Notes: generated from the sequence alone by a model not told the origin. A stretch of DNA of 11,393 nt from JAMLIN01 sp041676645 (GCA_041676645.1 JBAYRO010000099.1:1-11393), one strand, 5' to 3'. Counted from the stretch's first letter, positions 1-6,361 are shown. Made by a program: numbers and translations.

Positions 1-1161
1 CTAGTCGGGCTTGGCTTTGCCGTTGCGTCGGTTTTCGCGCTGCCTGCCGCGCCGGCCTTGGCCGCGGACGAGATCCGGCTTGGCAACACCGTTCCCTATA
101 GCGGCCCGGCCTCGTTCTACGGGTCGGTCGGCAAGGCGACGGTTGCGTACTTCGAGAAGATCAATGACGAAGGCGGCATCAACGGGCGCAAGGTCCGGGT
201 GATCAGCCTCGACGATGCGCTGCAGCCGCCCCGGACGGTCGAGCAAGTGCGCAAGCTCGTCGAGCAGGACGAAGTGCTCGCCATGGTCCATCAGGTCGGG
301 ACCGCACCCGCATCCGCGGTCAGGAAGTACCTGAATGCGAAGAAGGTTCCGCAGATCTTCGTCATGGCGGGTTCGCATAATTTCCAGCAGCCCAAGGAGT
401 TTCCGTACAGCACTGCCGGGTTGATGAACTACGAGTTCGAAGCCAAGGTCTACGGCAGGCAGATCCTCGCGGCGAATCCGGGCGCGAAGATCGGTGTCCT
501 CTATCAGAACGACGACTACGGCAAGGACTACGTCCGCGGCCTCAAGGCGGGGGCCGGCGACGCGGTGATCGCCGAGATCAGCTACGAGGCGACGGATCCG
601 ACGGTGGATTCGCAGATCATCTCGCTTCGGGCCGCCGGCGTCGATACCGTGCTGCTGGCTGCCTATTCGAAGCAGGTCACGCAGTCGCTGCGCAAGATGA
701 GCGAGCTCGACTGGAAGCCCCTGACCTTCATCAGTCACGTGTCGGCGCAGGTCCATCCGACATTGAGCAATGTCGGCCTGGACAAGGTGGTCGGCTTGAT
801 GACCGCGATGGTCATCAAGGATCCGACCGACGCCACATGGCACGACGATGCCGATGTCAAGGAGTACATGGCCTGGATGAAGAAATACTATCCGGACGGC
901 GATCCGCAGAGTGGCAGCAATGCAGCCGTGATGGCATCGAGCGCGGCGATTGCGCATGTGCTCGAGGCTGCGGGCGACGATCTCAGCCGCGAGAACATCC
1001 TCAGGCAATTGACCCAGCTTCGTGATTTCGAGGCGCCGATGTTCCTGCCGGGGATCACGATGAGCTTTTCGCCGGACAACTACAATCCGTTTCGCAAGAT
1101 CTACCTGATGCGCTTCGATGGCGAGCGCTGGGTTCCGCAGGGCGAACCGGTGGGCGAGTGA
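1..1161 (+). CDS. Branched-chain amino acid-type ABC transporter substrate-binding protein (5' partial)
   Basis: Periplasmic solute-binding protein of the Leu/Ile/Val-binding (Peripla_BP_6, LivK-like) family, which delivers a small organic solute to an inner-membrane ABC permease. The open frame runs to the left edge of the window, so the start codon is missing. The first 21 visible residues are a hydrophobic signal-peptide core ending in ALA before ADEIRL, an AxA-type signal peptidase I site; the in-frame TTG at position 58 lies at this cleavage site and is not the true start. Family marks follow: GNTVPYSGPAS near the mature N-terminus, GGINGRKV, then EQVRKLVEQDEVLA, YLNAKKVPQIFV, and IGVLYQNDDYGKDY at the interdomain hinge region. 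About 365 mature residues is a normal length. Many relatives bind aromatic or aliphatic acids rather than amino acids, so the ligand is unknown. No permease or ATPase genes lie in the window. The SDR gene starts 14 bp after the stop, suggesting one operon. Confidence 0.92.
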   Translation, partial: LVGLGFAVASVFALPAAPALAADEIRLGNTVPYSGPASFYGSVGKATVAYFEKINDEGGINGRKVRVISLDDALQPPRTVEQVRKLVEQDEVLAMVHQVGTAPASAVRKYLNAKKVPQIFVMAGSHNFQQPKEFPYSTAGLMNYEFEAKVYGRQILAANPGAKIGVLYQNDDYGKDYVRGLKAGAGDAVIAEISYEATDPTVDSQIISLRAAGVDTVLLAAYSKQVTQSLRKMSELDWKPLTFISHVSAQVHPTLSNVGLDKVVGLMTAMVIKDPTDATWHDDADVKEYMAWMKKYYPDGDPQSGSNAAVMASSAAIAHVLEAAGDDLSRENILRQLTQLRDFEAPMFLPGITMSFSPDNYNPFRKIYLMRFDGERWVPQGEPVGE

Positions 1162-1163
1162 AC

Positions 1164-1169
1164 AAGGAG
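1164..1169 (+). promoter_or_regulatory. Ribosome binding site deciding the SDR start
   Basis: AAGGAG lies 6 nt before the ATG at 1176. It favours that ATG over the in-frame GTG at 1158, which overlaps the stop codon of the upstream gene and would place this site inside the coding sequence. Confidence 0.7.
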
Positions 1170-1175
1170 ACAGGA

Positions 1176-1946
1176 ATGGACGGTCTGGGATCCCTCGAGA
1201 ACAAGGTCATCGTCGTCACCGGTGCGGCGCAAGGCATCGGCGCCGCACTGACGGACCGGTGCGTCTCCTTGGGCGCGCGGGTGGTGGCGGTCGACCTCAA
1301 CGGCGACGGGCTCGCCGAGCTCGGCAAGCGCCACGGCGAGGCCGTTCTCACCAGGACGGGCAACGTGGCCGACCAGGCTTTCGTGCTCTCGACCGTCACC
1401 GAGGCGATCGACCACTTCGGCGCGATCCACGGCCTGGCGAACAATGCCGGCATCACGCGTCCCGCGATGATCGAGAAGATGGCGCTCGAGCAGTGGCACC
1501 AGGTGCTCGACGTGCACCTGACGGCCACGTTTCTGTGGACCCAAGCGGTCGGCAAGCACATGATCCAGCGCTTCAAGGATGGCGATACGCGGCCCGGCGC
1601 GATCGTCAACCACTCGTCGATCGCCGGGCTGCGGGGCTCGATCGGCCAGCTCAACTATGCGGCAGCCAAGAGCGGCCAGCTCGGCATGAGCATGTCTATC
1701 GCCCGGGAGTGGGCCCGCTACGGCATCCGGGCCAATTCGGTCTGCTTCGGGGTGGTCGAGACCCCGATGACCGAGACCATCCGGGGCGAGAAGTTCCGCG
1801 ACGGCATGCTCGCCAGCATCCCCCTGGGCCGCTGGTGCCAGCCCGAGGAGGTGACTCCGATGATCTGTTTCCTGCTGTCCGAGGACGCCAGCTACATCAC
1901 CGGACAGTTCATCGCCATCGACGGCGGGGTGCATACCTCGCTGTAG
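1176..1946 (+). CDS. SDR family NAD(P)-dependent oxidoreductase
   Basis: Classical short-chain dehydrogenase/reductase (FabG-like), 256 residues, the usual length, cytosolic and interconverting a hydroxyl and a keto group with NAD(P)(H). Visible motifs: cofactor loop TGAAQGIG at residues 15-22; Asp40 at the end of the second strand, which in this family usually favours NAD(H) over NADP(H); NNAG at 89-92; catalytic Ser148 in HSSIAG; Tyr161 and Lys165 in YAAAK; and the C-terminal ITGQFIAIDGG segment typical of the family. The position normally held by the tetrad asparagine (DVNL in most FabG-like proteins) is His114 here (DVHL). The ATG at 1176 is chosen because of a well-spaced AAGGAG. The gene follows the ABC binding protein by 14 bp, so it may act on the imported compound or a product of it. 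The substrate cannot be told from the sequence; hydroxyacyl-CoA, cyclic alcohol and steroid-type dehydrogenases all look like this. Confidence 0.93.
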   Translation: MDGLGSLENKVIVVTGAAQGIGAALTDRCVSLGARVVAVDLNGDGLAELGKRHGEAVLTRTGNVADQAFVLSTVTEAIDHFGAIHGLANNAGITRPAMIEKMALEQWHQVLDVHLTATFLWTQAVGKHMIQRFKDGDTRPGAIVNHSSIAGLRGSIGQLNYAAAKSGQLGMSMSIAREWARYGIRANSVCFGVVETPMTETIRGEKFRDGMLASIPLGRWCQPEEVTPMICFLLSEDASYITGQFIAIDGGVHTSL

Positions 1947-1975
1947 CAGGAGTCCAGGGCGCCGACCAGGACGCC

Positions 1976-2002
1976 GGGGCCCATGTCGCGGGCATGGGTT
2001 CC
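1976..2002 (+). terminator. Possible terminator hairpin between convergent genes
   Basis: A 10-bp stem (GGGGCCCATG, positions 1976-1985, with CATGGGTTCC, 1993-2002) closes a 7-nt loop. Two of the pairs are G-U when read from the plus strand. It sits in the 78-bp gap between the SDR stop and the convergent crotonase stop, where a terminator is expected. There is no U-tract after it, so a standard intrinsic terminator is not proven. The plus-strand transcript forms the better stem. Confidence 0.4.
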
Positions 2003-2024
2003 GCGGGTACCCGGGCGCCCCGGC

Positions 2025-2819
2025 TCAGTCGCCGCCAAAGCGCGGCGCCCGCTTCTCCGTGAAGGCGCGAATGCCTTCGCGCGCATCGCCGCTACGGGCC
2101 CGTTCCACGAGCAGGTGGTGCTCGAGATCGAGGTGATCGGCAAGGTTGCGCCCGGGCAGGCCCGCGCAGAGCGTCTTGATGGCTCCCAGCGAGCCCGGTG
2201 CGCAACGCGCCAGCCGGGCGGCCAGGGCCTCGGCGGCATCGCGCAGTTCCTCTGCCGGGTGCAAGGCATCCACCGCGCCATGCAGCAGGCAGGTCTTCGC
2301 ATCGATCGGATCGCTCAGCATCAGCCATTGCTGAGCCCGTATCGGCCCGACGCGCCGAGCCAGGTAATAGGCGGTGCCCGCATCCGGGCTCAGGCCGATC
2401 GCGGCGTAGCCGGTACGCAGCTTCATCGACGTCGCCGCGAGCACGAAGTCGGCCGAGAGCGCCAGGCCCACGCCGGCGCCTCCAATCGGTCCGTTGACCG
2501 CCGCGACCACCGGGACCGGTGATTCGTGCAGCTTCAGCATCGCCGGGTGCAGCGGCACCACGGTAGCGTCGACCAGCGCACCGAGATCGTCCGCGCCCGC
2601 GATGAACTCGTCGATGTCGCCGCCGGCGCAGAACATCCGGCCCTCAGCCAGGAGCAGGATCGCCCGTGGCCGGGCGTCGAGCACAGCATCGACCGCCCGG
2701 GCGAAGGCCTGCGTCGTCGCCCGCGTCAGGGTATTGCCGCGCTCGGGCGCTTGCAGGATGATCCGGGCTACATCGTCGGTGACCTCGAAGCCGACATCGT
2801 CAGTGCCTGTGCTGGCCAT
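2025..2819 (-). CDS. Enoyl-CoA hydratase/isomerase (crotonase) family protein
   Basis: Crotonase-fold protein of 264 residues, typical length, acting on acyl-CoA thioesters in the cytosol. FCAGGDIDEF (63-72) and NGPIGGAGVGLAL (109-121) are the two loops that form the CoA-thioester oxyanion hole. In the active-site helix, GYAAIGLSPDAGTAYYL (137-153), the first hydratase glutamate (GQPE in rat crotonase) is absent, while an acidic residue, Asp146, is kept in SPDAG. This PaaG-like pattern is common in double-bond isomerases, so isomerase or another crotonase activity is more likely than simple hydration. The frame stays open to 2918, but I choose the ATG at 2819 because homology begins right after it and a good extended -10 element lies just upstream, inside the longer version. 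An AGGA about 10 nt before the ATG can serve as ribosome binding site. It stands alone on this strand, divergent from tag. Confidence 0.92.
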   Translation of the reverse strand: MASTGTDDVGFEVTDDVARIILQAPERGNTLTRATTQAFARAVDAVLDARPRAILLLAEGRMFCAGGDIDEFIAGADDLGALVDATVVPLHPAMLKLHESPVPVVAAVNGPIGGAGVGLALSADFVLAATSMKLRTGYAAIGLSPDAGTAYYLARRVGPIRAQQWLMLSDPIDAKTCLLHGAVDALHPAEELRDAAEALAARLARCAPGSLGAIKTLCAGLPGRNLADHLDLEHHLLVERARSGDAREGIRAFTEKRAPRFGGD

Positions 2820-2849
2820 TGCTTTGATCCTGTGATCGGGTATCGGACG

Positions 2850-2858
2850 ATCATAGCA
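2850..2858 (-). promoter_or_regulatory. Candidate extended -10 promoter element of the crotonase gene
   Basis: On the minus strand this reads TGCTATGAT: TATGAT matches the sigma-70 -10 consensus at five of six bases and is preceded by the TGn extension. It lies about 30 nt upstream of the ATG at 2819. I see no good -35 at 16-18 bp, as is often the case with extended -10 promoters. Confidence 0.45.
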
Positions 2859-2910
2859 AGCGTACCGGGACAAGATCGAAGACCGAGCTGAACTCTGGCC
2901 AGCCGAAAAT

Positions 2911-2934
2911 CCGACCACCCGACCTCCCGACCAC
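2911..2934 (+). repeat. Three tandem 8-bp repeats in the tag leader
   Basis: CCGACCAC, CCGACCTC and CCGACCAC lie head to tail directly before the GGAG ribosome binding site (2936-2939) of tag. The middle copy differs from the other two by one base. The role is unknown; it could be a binding site, a slippage-prone tract or chance in GC-rich DNA. Confidence 0.6.
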
Positions 2935-2950
2935 CGGAGCCGATCCGATC

Positions 2951-3562
2951 ATGAGCCTCGTCCTGCCCGGTCCCGATAGCAAGCATCGTTGCCGCTGGTG
3001 CCTCGCCACTCCCGAATACCTGCGCTACCACGATACCGAATGGGGCTTCCCGGTCGACGACGACAGGCGGCTGTTCGAGAAGATCTGCCTCGAGGGATTC
3101 CAGTCCGGCCTGAGCTGGCGCACCATCCTCGACAAGCGCGAGAACTTTCGCGCCGCCTTCGATGGCTTCGACTTTCGCAAGGTCGCGCACTACGACGACG
3201 CCGACGTCGCCCGGCTCCTCGCCGATGCCGGCATCGTGCGCCATCGCGGCAAGGTCGAGGCGGCGATCGGCAACGCGCGTCGCGCCTGCGAGATGGTCGA
3301 CAAGCACGGATCGCTCGCCGCCTGGTTCTGGCGCTTCGAACCGCCCGCTACCGAGGTGGCGGCCGAACCGGTCTCGACATCGCCGGAGTCGATCGCGATC
3401 TCGAAGGAACTGAAGAAGCTCGGCTGGCGCTTCGTTGGTCCGACGACGGTCTACGCGTTCATGCAGGCGATGGGCCTGGTCAACGACCATGCGGAAGGGT
3501 GCGTGACGCGGGCGGAGGTGGCGCGGGCGCGCAGGAGTTTCACGCGGCCGATCGCCGCCTGA
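2951..3562 (+). CDS. tag: DNA-3-methyladenine glycosylase I
   Basis: Base-excision repair enzyme that removes 3-methyladenine from alkylated DNA. At 203 residues it is slightly longer than E. coli Tag (187), with about ten extra residues before the first zinc ligand and a short C-terminal tail. The zinc site is complete: Cys14 and His27 at the N-terminus (C-x-W, then YHDTEWG) and His180 and Cys184 at the C-terminus (LVNDHAEGC). The key acidic residue equals Glu48 in ICLEGFQSGLSW, matching Glu38 of E. coli Tag. RHRGKVEAAIGNAR and GWRFVGPTTVYAFMQAMG are also strongly conserved segments. The start is the ATG at 2951, with GGAG 11 nt upstream. It stands alone between divergent crotonase and convergent antitoxin genes, as Tag often does; nothing suggests an adaptive-response operon here. 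Confidence 0.96.
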   Translation: MSLVLPGPDSKHRCRWCLATPEYLRYHDTEWGFPVDDDRRLFEKICLEGFQSGLSWRTILDKRENFRAAFDGFDFRKVAHYDDADVARLLADAGIVRHRGKVEAAIGNARRACEMVDKHGSLAAWFWRFEPPATEVAAEPVSTSPESIAISKELKKLGWRFVGPTTVYAFMQAMGLVNDHAEGCVTRAEVARARRSFTRPIAA

Positions 3563-3595
3563 TCGACATCGTCGGGATACGTGTGGCCAGAACGA

Positions 3596-3865
3596 TTATT
3601 CGTCGCGTTCGTGGTCGTTGAAACGGGGTGGGTCGCGCATCGGTTCACGCGGCGGCAATTCAAGTTCTACGCCGCCGAACGGCTCCACCCGTGCCCGGAT
3701 GTCCGCCACCAGGGCTGCCCCTGTTCCCGGCTTCGGGTCCTGGGAAAGCGCTTCCTGAAGAATGCTGCGGGCTTCGTCCGCCATCGAACGCCCATGCAAG
3801 GCCGCCCGGATCCCCAGGCGCGCTTTCATGTCGTCATCGAGGTCGCGGATGGTCAACGTTGTCAT
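3596..3865 (-). CDS. FitA-like ribbon-helix-helix antitoxin, without adjacent toxin
   Basis: An 89-residue protein resembling FitA/VapB-type antitoxins, which bind operator DNA through an N-terminal ribbon-helix-helix and neutralise a PIN-domain ribonuclease through the C-terminal tail. The beta strand TTLTIRDLDDD (2-12) is followed by a helix-turn-helix stretch with HGRSMADEARSILQEAL (24-40), very close to the pattern of FitA proteins. The tail, FGGVELELPPREPMRDPP (63-80), matches the usual toxin-binding segment. The ATG at 3865 is chosen because homology starts there and GGAAGAG lies about 7-8 nt upstream; an ATG 18 nt earlier lacks such a site. The toxin normally follows the antitoxin directly, but only 33 bp separate this stop from the convergent end of tag, so there is no room for a PIN gene. 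It begins 41 bp after the pirin stop on the same strand and may be read through from pirin. Either a degraded toxin-antitoxin remnant or a repurposed regulator. Confidence 0.78.
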   Translation of the reverse strand: MTTLTIRDLDDDMKARLGIRAALHGRSMADEARSILQEALSQDPKPGTGAALVADIRARVEPFGGVELELPPREPMRDPPRFNDHERDE

Positions 3866-3906
3866 GAACAAGCTCTTCCACATCGAGGGCAAGGCGGCCC
3901 TGATCC

Positions 3907-4800
3907 TCAGGACATCGGGTTCGCCGGCGCGTCCCGCTCCGGTGGCAGCGGAATGAACTCCCCCGAATCGAGGTCGGGCAATTTCATGCGCTGCGCTCGC
4001 CAGTCGGCCTTGGCCTGTTCGATGCGCTCCTTGCGAGAGGACACGAAGTTCCAGTCGATGAAGCGCGGTCCGATCGGGTCGCCACCGATCGCCATCAGCA
4101 CCGAGGGTGCCCGGGCCGTGACGACCGCGTCGGCGCCGGCGGCGAAGACCGGCATCCGGCCGGCGTCGAAACGCTGGCCGTCGATCTCGACTTCGCCCGA
4201 CGCGATGTAGACGGCGCGCTCGGGATATCCGGGTGGCAGTGCGACGCGCGAGCCGGCCGGCAATGTCCAGTGGATGTAGAACAGCGGTGATCGCGTCGGC
4301 ACCGCCGAGTTCAGCCCCCAGGCCTGGCCGGCGATCAGCACGCCCTCGACGCCGTCCTCGTCGAGCTTCGGCAGGCCGTCGCTGCCGATGTGGTCGAACG
4401 CGGGATCGCATTCCTCGTCCTCGGTGGGCAGTGCGATCCAGGCCTGGATGCCGTCCATGTGGCCGCCTTCGCGCCGCGCCCGCTCGAAGCGTTCGGAATG
4501 CGTGATGCCGCGTCCGGCGGTCATCCAGTTGACTTCGCCGGGCACGATCGGCTGCTCCGAGCCAACGCTGTCGCGGTGCATGATCTCGCCTTCGAACAGG
4601 TAGGTCAGCGTCGACAGGCCGATATGCGGATGCGGGCGCACATCGACATCCTCGGCGATGCCCGCCGGGAAATCGACCGGTCCCATGTGGTCGAAGAAGA
4701 TGAACGGCCCGACCATCCGGCGCCTGGCGAACGGCAGAACCCGGCCGACCTCGAAGCCGCCCAGCGGACGACGGCGGGCGTCGATGACGAGTTCGATCAT
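3907..4800 (-). CDS. Pirin family protein
   Basis: Bicupin protein of 297 residues, matching bacterial pirins (YhhW-like). The N-terminal cupin carries a complete metal site: His57 and His59 in RPHPHIGLST, His101 and Glu103 in GRGITHSERF, as in characterised pirins that bind iron and in some cases show quercetin 2,3-dioxygenase activity. FIFFDHMGPVDFP (33-45) and EGEIMHRDSVGSEQ (70-83) are further family signatures. The C-terminal half, with PPGYPERAVYIASGEVEIDG and the closing RFIDWNFVSSRKERIEQAKADW, is also typical of pirins. The start at 4800 has AAGGGGA about 6 nt upstream. The gene is divergent from the M23 peptidase, with only 40 bp between the start codons. The physiological substrate of most bacterial pirins, and of this one, is unknown; roles as redox-linked regulator or cytosolic dioxygenase are both reported for the family. 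Confidence 0.95.
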   Translation of the reverse strand: MIELVIDARRRPLGGFEVGRVLPFARRRMVGPFIFFDHMGPVDFPAGIAEDVDVRPHPHIGLSTLTYLFEGEIMHRDSVGSEQPIVPGEVNWMTAGRGITHSERFERARREGGHMDGIQAWIALPTEDEECDPAFDHIGSDGLPKLDEDGVEGVLIAGQAWGLNSAVPTRSPLFYIHWTLPAGSRVALPPGYPERAVYIASGEVEIDGQRFDAGRMPVFAAGADAVVTARAPSVLMAIGGDPIGPRFIDWNFVSSRKERIEQAKADWRAQRMKLPDLDSGEFIPLPPERDAPANPMS

Positions 4801-4840
4801 GGGTATTCCCCTTTGCGTGATGATTGGGCCATGTTAGGCG

Positions 4841-5761
4841 ATGCCGGCCTCGCTGCCGATCCGCATGCTGCTGTCGATTGCGATCCTGTTCCTTGTCTGC
4901 GTCGTCCTGCCGCTTGCGCAGGCGTGGCGGCTGCTGCGGCTTCGCGAACCGACCCGGCTCGCCTGGCTGCTGGTCGCAGCCGACGCCACCGTGGTCGTCA
5001 TCGTGCTCTTCCTGGTCGGCCGCTGGGACATCGCAGGCTACTGGCTTCGGCCGGTCCTGGCGACACTGTTCGCCAGTGCCTTGCTGCGCTCATGGTGGAA
5101 CCAGCGGGGCCGGCCATGGAGGTCCGGCGCCGGCAGGCCACTCTGCCGCGGCCACAAGGGTACGATCGCATCGCTGGCGATCTTCGGCGCGATCCTCCTC
5201 CATGCCTTGTCCGGCCTGTCGCCGTCGGCGCCGGCGCGCGACCTCGTCTTTCCGCTCGCCGGGGGGCGCTTCGTCGTCGGCCAGGGGGGCGATGCGTGGC
5301 TGCTCAACCATCACGCCCGCAACGTCGAGCAGCGTCACGCCGCCGATATCGTCGCACTGAACCGCTTCGGCTTCCGGGCCAGCGGATTGCTTCCGCAAGG
5401 GCTCGACGCCTTCGCGATCCACGGCGCGACGGTGCGCAGTCCCTGCGAGGGCAAGGTGGTTTCCGCTCGCGATGACCTGCCCGATCTCGCGCCCGGTGAA
5501 ATGGATCCGGCGAATCCGGCCGGCAACCATGTGCTGCTCGAGTGCGATGGTCTGCGCGTGATGCTCGCGCACCTGCAACGCGCCAGCCTTCTGGTCGAGA
5601 GGGGCGATTCGCTTGCGGCGGGCAATCCGGTCGGCCGGGTCGGGAACTCGGGCAACACCACCGAGCCGCACCTGCATGTGCATGCCTTCGACCCGCGCAC
5701 CGGCGACGTGTCCCGATCCGTTTCGACGGGCGAGTGCCCGTGCGCAACCGGGTGTTCGTGA
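4841..5761 (+). CDS. Membrane-anchored M23 family (LytM-type) metallopeptidase, frameshifted near the C-terminus
   Basis: Inner-membrane protein with a peptidase M23 domain; relatives cut peptidoglycan cross-links or, when inactive, regulate amidases. About four hydrophobic segments (roughly residues 9-28, 40-60, 68-84 and 109-126) precede the M23 domain at about 135-290. Visible zinc-site marks are RHAADI (His166, Asp169; His157/His158 lie nearby), MLAHL (His244) and the PHLHVH motif (His277, His279). GNSGNTTEPHLHVHAF is highly characteristic. As given, the protein ends in an unlikely Cys-rich tail (GECPCATGCS), whereas the +1 frame from about 5710 encodes VPIRFDGRVPVRNRVFVN and stops at 5766, the usual ending of such peptidases. 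A single missing base near 5708 would join them, so the natural end is probably 5766. Zinc-site residues precede the break. The start at 4841 is uncertain; 4865 is an alternative. The ribosome binding site is weak. Confidence 0.82.
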   Translation: MPASLPIRMLLSIAILFLVCVVLPLAQAWRLLRLREPTRLAWLLVAADATVVVIVLFLVGRWDIAGYWLRPVLATLFASALLRSWWNQRGRPWRSGAGRPLCRGHKGTIASLAIFGAILLHALSGLSPSAPARDLVFPLAGGRFVVGQGGDAWLLNHHARNVEQRHAADIVALNRFGFRASGLLPQGLDAFAIHGATVRSPCEGKVVSARDDLPDLAPGEMDPANPAGNHVLLECDGLRVMLAHLQRASLLVERGDSLAAGNPVGRVGNSGNTTEPHLHVHAFDPRTGDVSRSVSTGECPCATGCS

Positions 5762-5766
5762 ACTGA
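5710..5766 (+). other. Displaced C-terminus of the M23 peptidase in the +1 frame
   Basis: In the frame starting at 5710 the DNA reads VPIRFDGRVPVRNRVFVN followed by TGA at 5764-5766. This continues the expected peptidase sequence after DPRTGD, which is in the main frame up to 5707. Inserting one G at about 5708 would give GDGVPIRFDGR without a break. Confidence 0.7.
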
Positions 5767-5788
5767 AACCACGCCGGCGACGGGCGTA

Positions 5789-5829
5789 TTGCCGATGCAG
5801 CCGGGCGGCGGATCATGCTTTGCCGATGC
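5789..5829 (+). repeat. Pair of 10-bp direct repeats upstream of the VOC gene
   Basis: TTGCCGATGC occurs at 5789-5798 and again at 5820-5829. The offset of 31 bp is close to three turns of the DNA helix, an arrangement compatible with a regulator binding one face. The 115-bp gap holds no other clear signal; I see no convincing sigma-70 promoter in it. Confidence 0.5.
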
Positions 5830-5876
5830 CTTTTATCGAGAGTCCCGCTCCCGGACTGCATTTCCGAGGACCCTGC

Positions 5877-6329
5877 ATGTCGAACAAGCCCAATGCGATC
5901 CACGAAGTCTTCGCCTACCTGCGCGTGCGTGACACCGCAGAGGCGATGCGTTTCTACGCCGCGGCCTTCGGCGCCGAGGAGATCTTCCGCCTGACCGAAC
6001 CGACCGGGCGTATCGGCCATGCCGAGATGCGGCTTGGCCCCGCGGTGCTGATGCTCTCGGATCCCTATCCGGAGTACGGCATGGATGCGCCGCCGGGCGA
6101 TTCCGATATCGGCTGCGCGGTGCACCTGCATGTGGATGATGCCGACGCGATGGCCGAGACGGCGGTCGCCGCCGGCGCGACGATGCTGATGCCGCCGACC
6201 GATCATTTCTACGGTGAACGCAGCTGTCGGCTGCGCGATCCCTTCGGCCACACCTGGCTGCTCGGCCACGAGATAGAGAAGCTCGCGCCCGAGGAGATGC
6301 AGCGGCGCTACGACGCGCTGTTCAGCTGA
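5877..6329 (+). CDS. VOC (glyoxalase/bleomycin-resistance fold) family protein
   Basis: A 150-residue cytosolic protein of the vicinal oxygen chelate superfamily, PhnB/glyoxalase-like subgroup. Two beta-alpha-beta-beta-beta modules are recognisable: YLRVRDTAEAMRFYAAAFGA (14-33) with GRIGHAEMRLG (44-54) in the first, and HLHVDDADAMAETAVAAGA (83-101) with FYGERSCRLRDPFGHTW (111-127) in the second. His48 and Glu50, with residues of the second module, are plausible metal ligands. The closing LAPEEMQRRYDALF is common in this subgroup. GAGGA lies 6 nt before the ATG at 5877, which fixes the start although the frame is open further upstream. The family includes lyases, dioxygenases and antibiotic-binding proteins; the sequence does not reveal the substrate. 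It lies 110-115 bp behind the M23 gene and converges on the MFS gene with a 32-bp gap that contains only a weak CGCG-AGTT-CGCG inverted repeat. Confidence 0.92.
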   Translation: MSNKPNAIHEVFAYLRVRDTAEAMRFYAAAFGAEEIFRLTEPTGRIGHAEMRLGPAVLMLSDPYPEYGMDAPPGDSDIGCAVHLHVDDADAMAETAVAAGATMLMPPTDHFYGERSCRLRDPFGHTWLLGHEIEKLAPEEMQRRYDALFS

Positions 6330-6361
6330 ACGGTTTCGCGAGTTCGCGCGGTATTCCGGCT

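Noticed and set aside
1..1008. 335-residue open frame on the minus strand opposite the substrate-binding protein
   Set aside because: Composition is Arg/Asp/Leu-rich with no family motifs, while the opposite strand carries a clear binding protein.
58..1161. TTG at 58 as start of the substrate-binding protein
   Set aside because: It falls at the signal-peptide cleavage site; the upstream in-frame sequence is a clear signal-peptide core that continues past the window edge.
3451..3663. Possible remnant of a PIN toxin downstream of the antitoxin
   Set aside because: The minus-strand frame across the end of tag has no DTN-type PIN motif or acidic residues in the expected places, and the region is fully used by tag.
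4390..5475. 361-residue plus-strand frame over the pirin and M23 genes
   Set aside because: It lies opposite pirin and out of frame with the M23 peptidase, with no recognisable domain.
6330..6361. Terminator between the VOC and MFS genes
   Set aside because: Only a 4-bp CGCG stem with a 4-nt loop and no T-tract is present; too weak to call.
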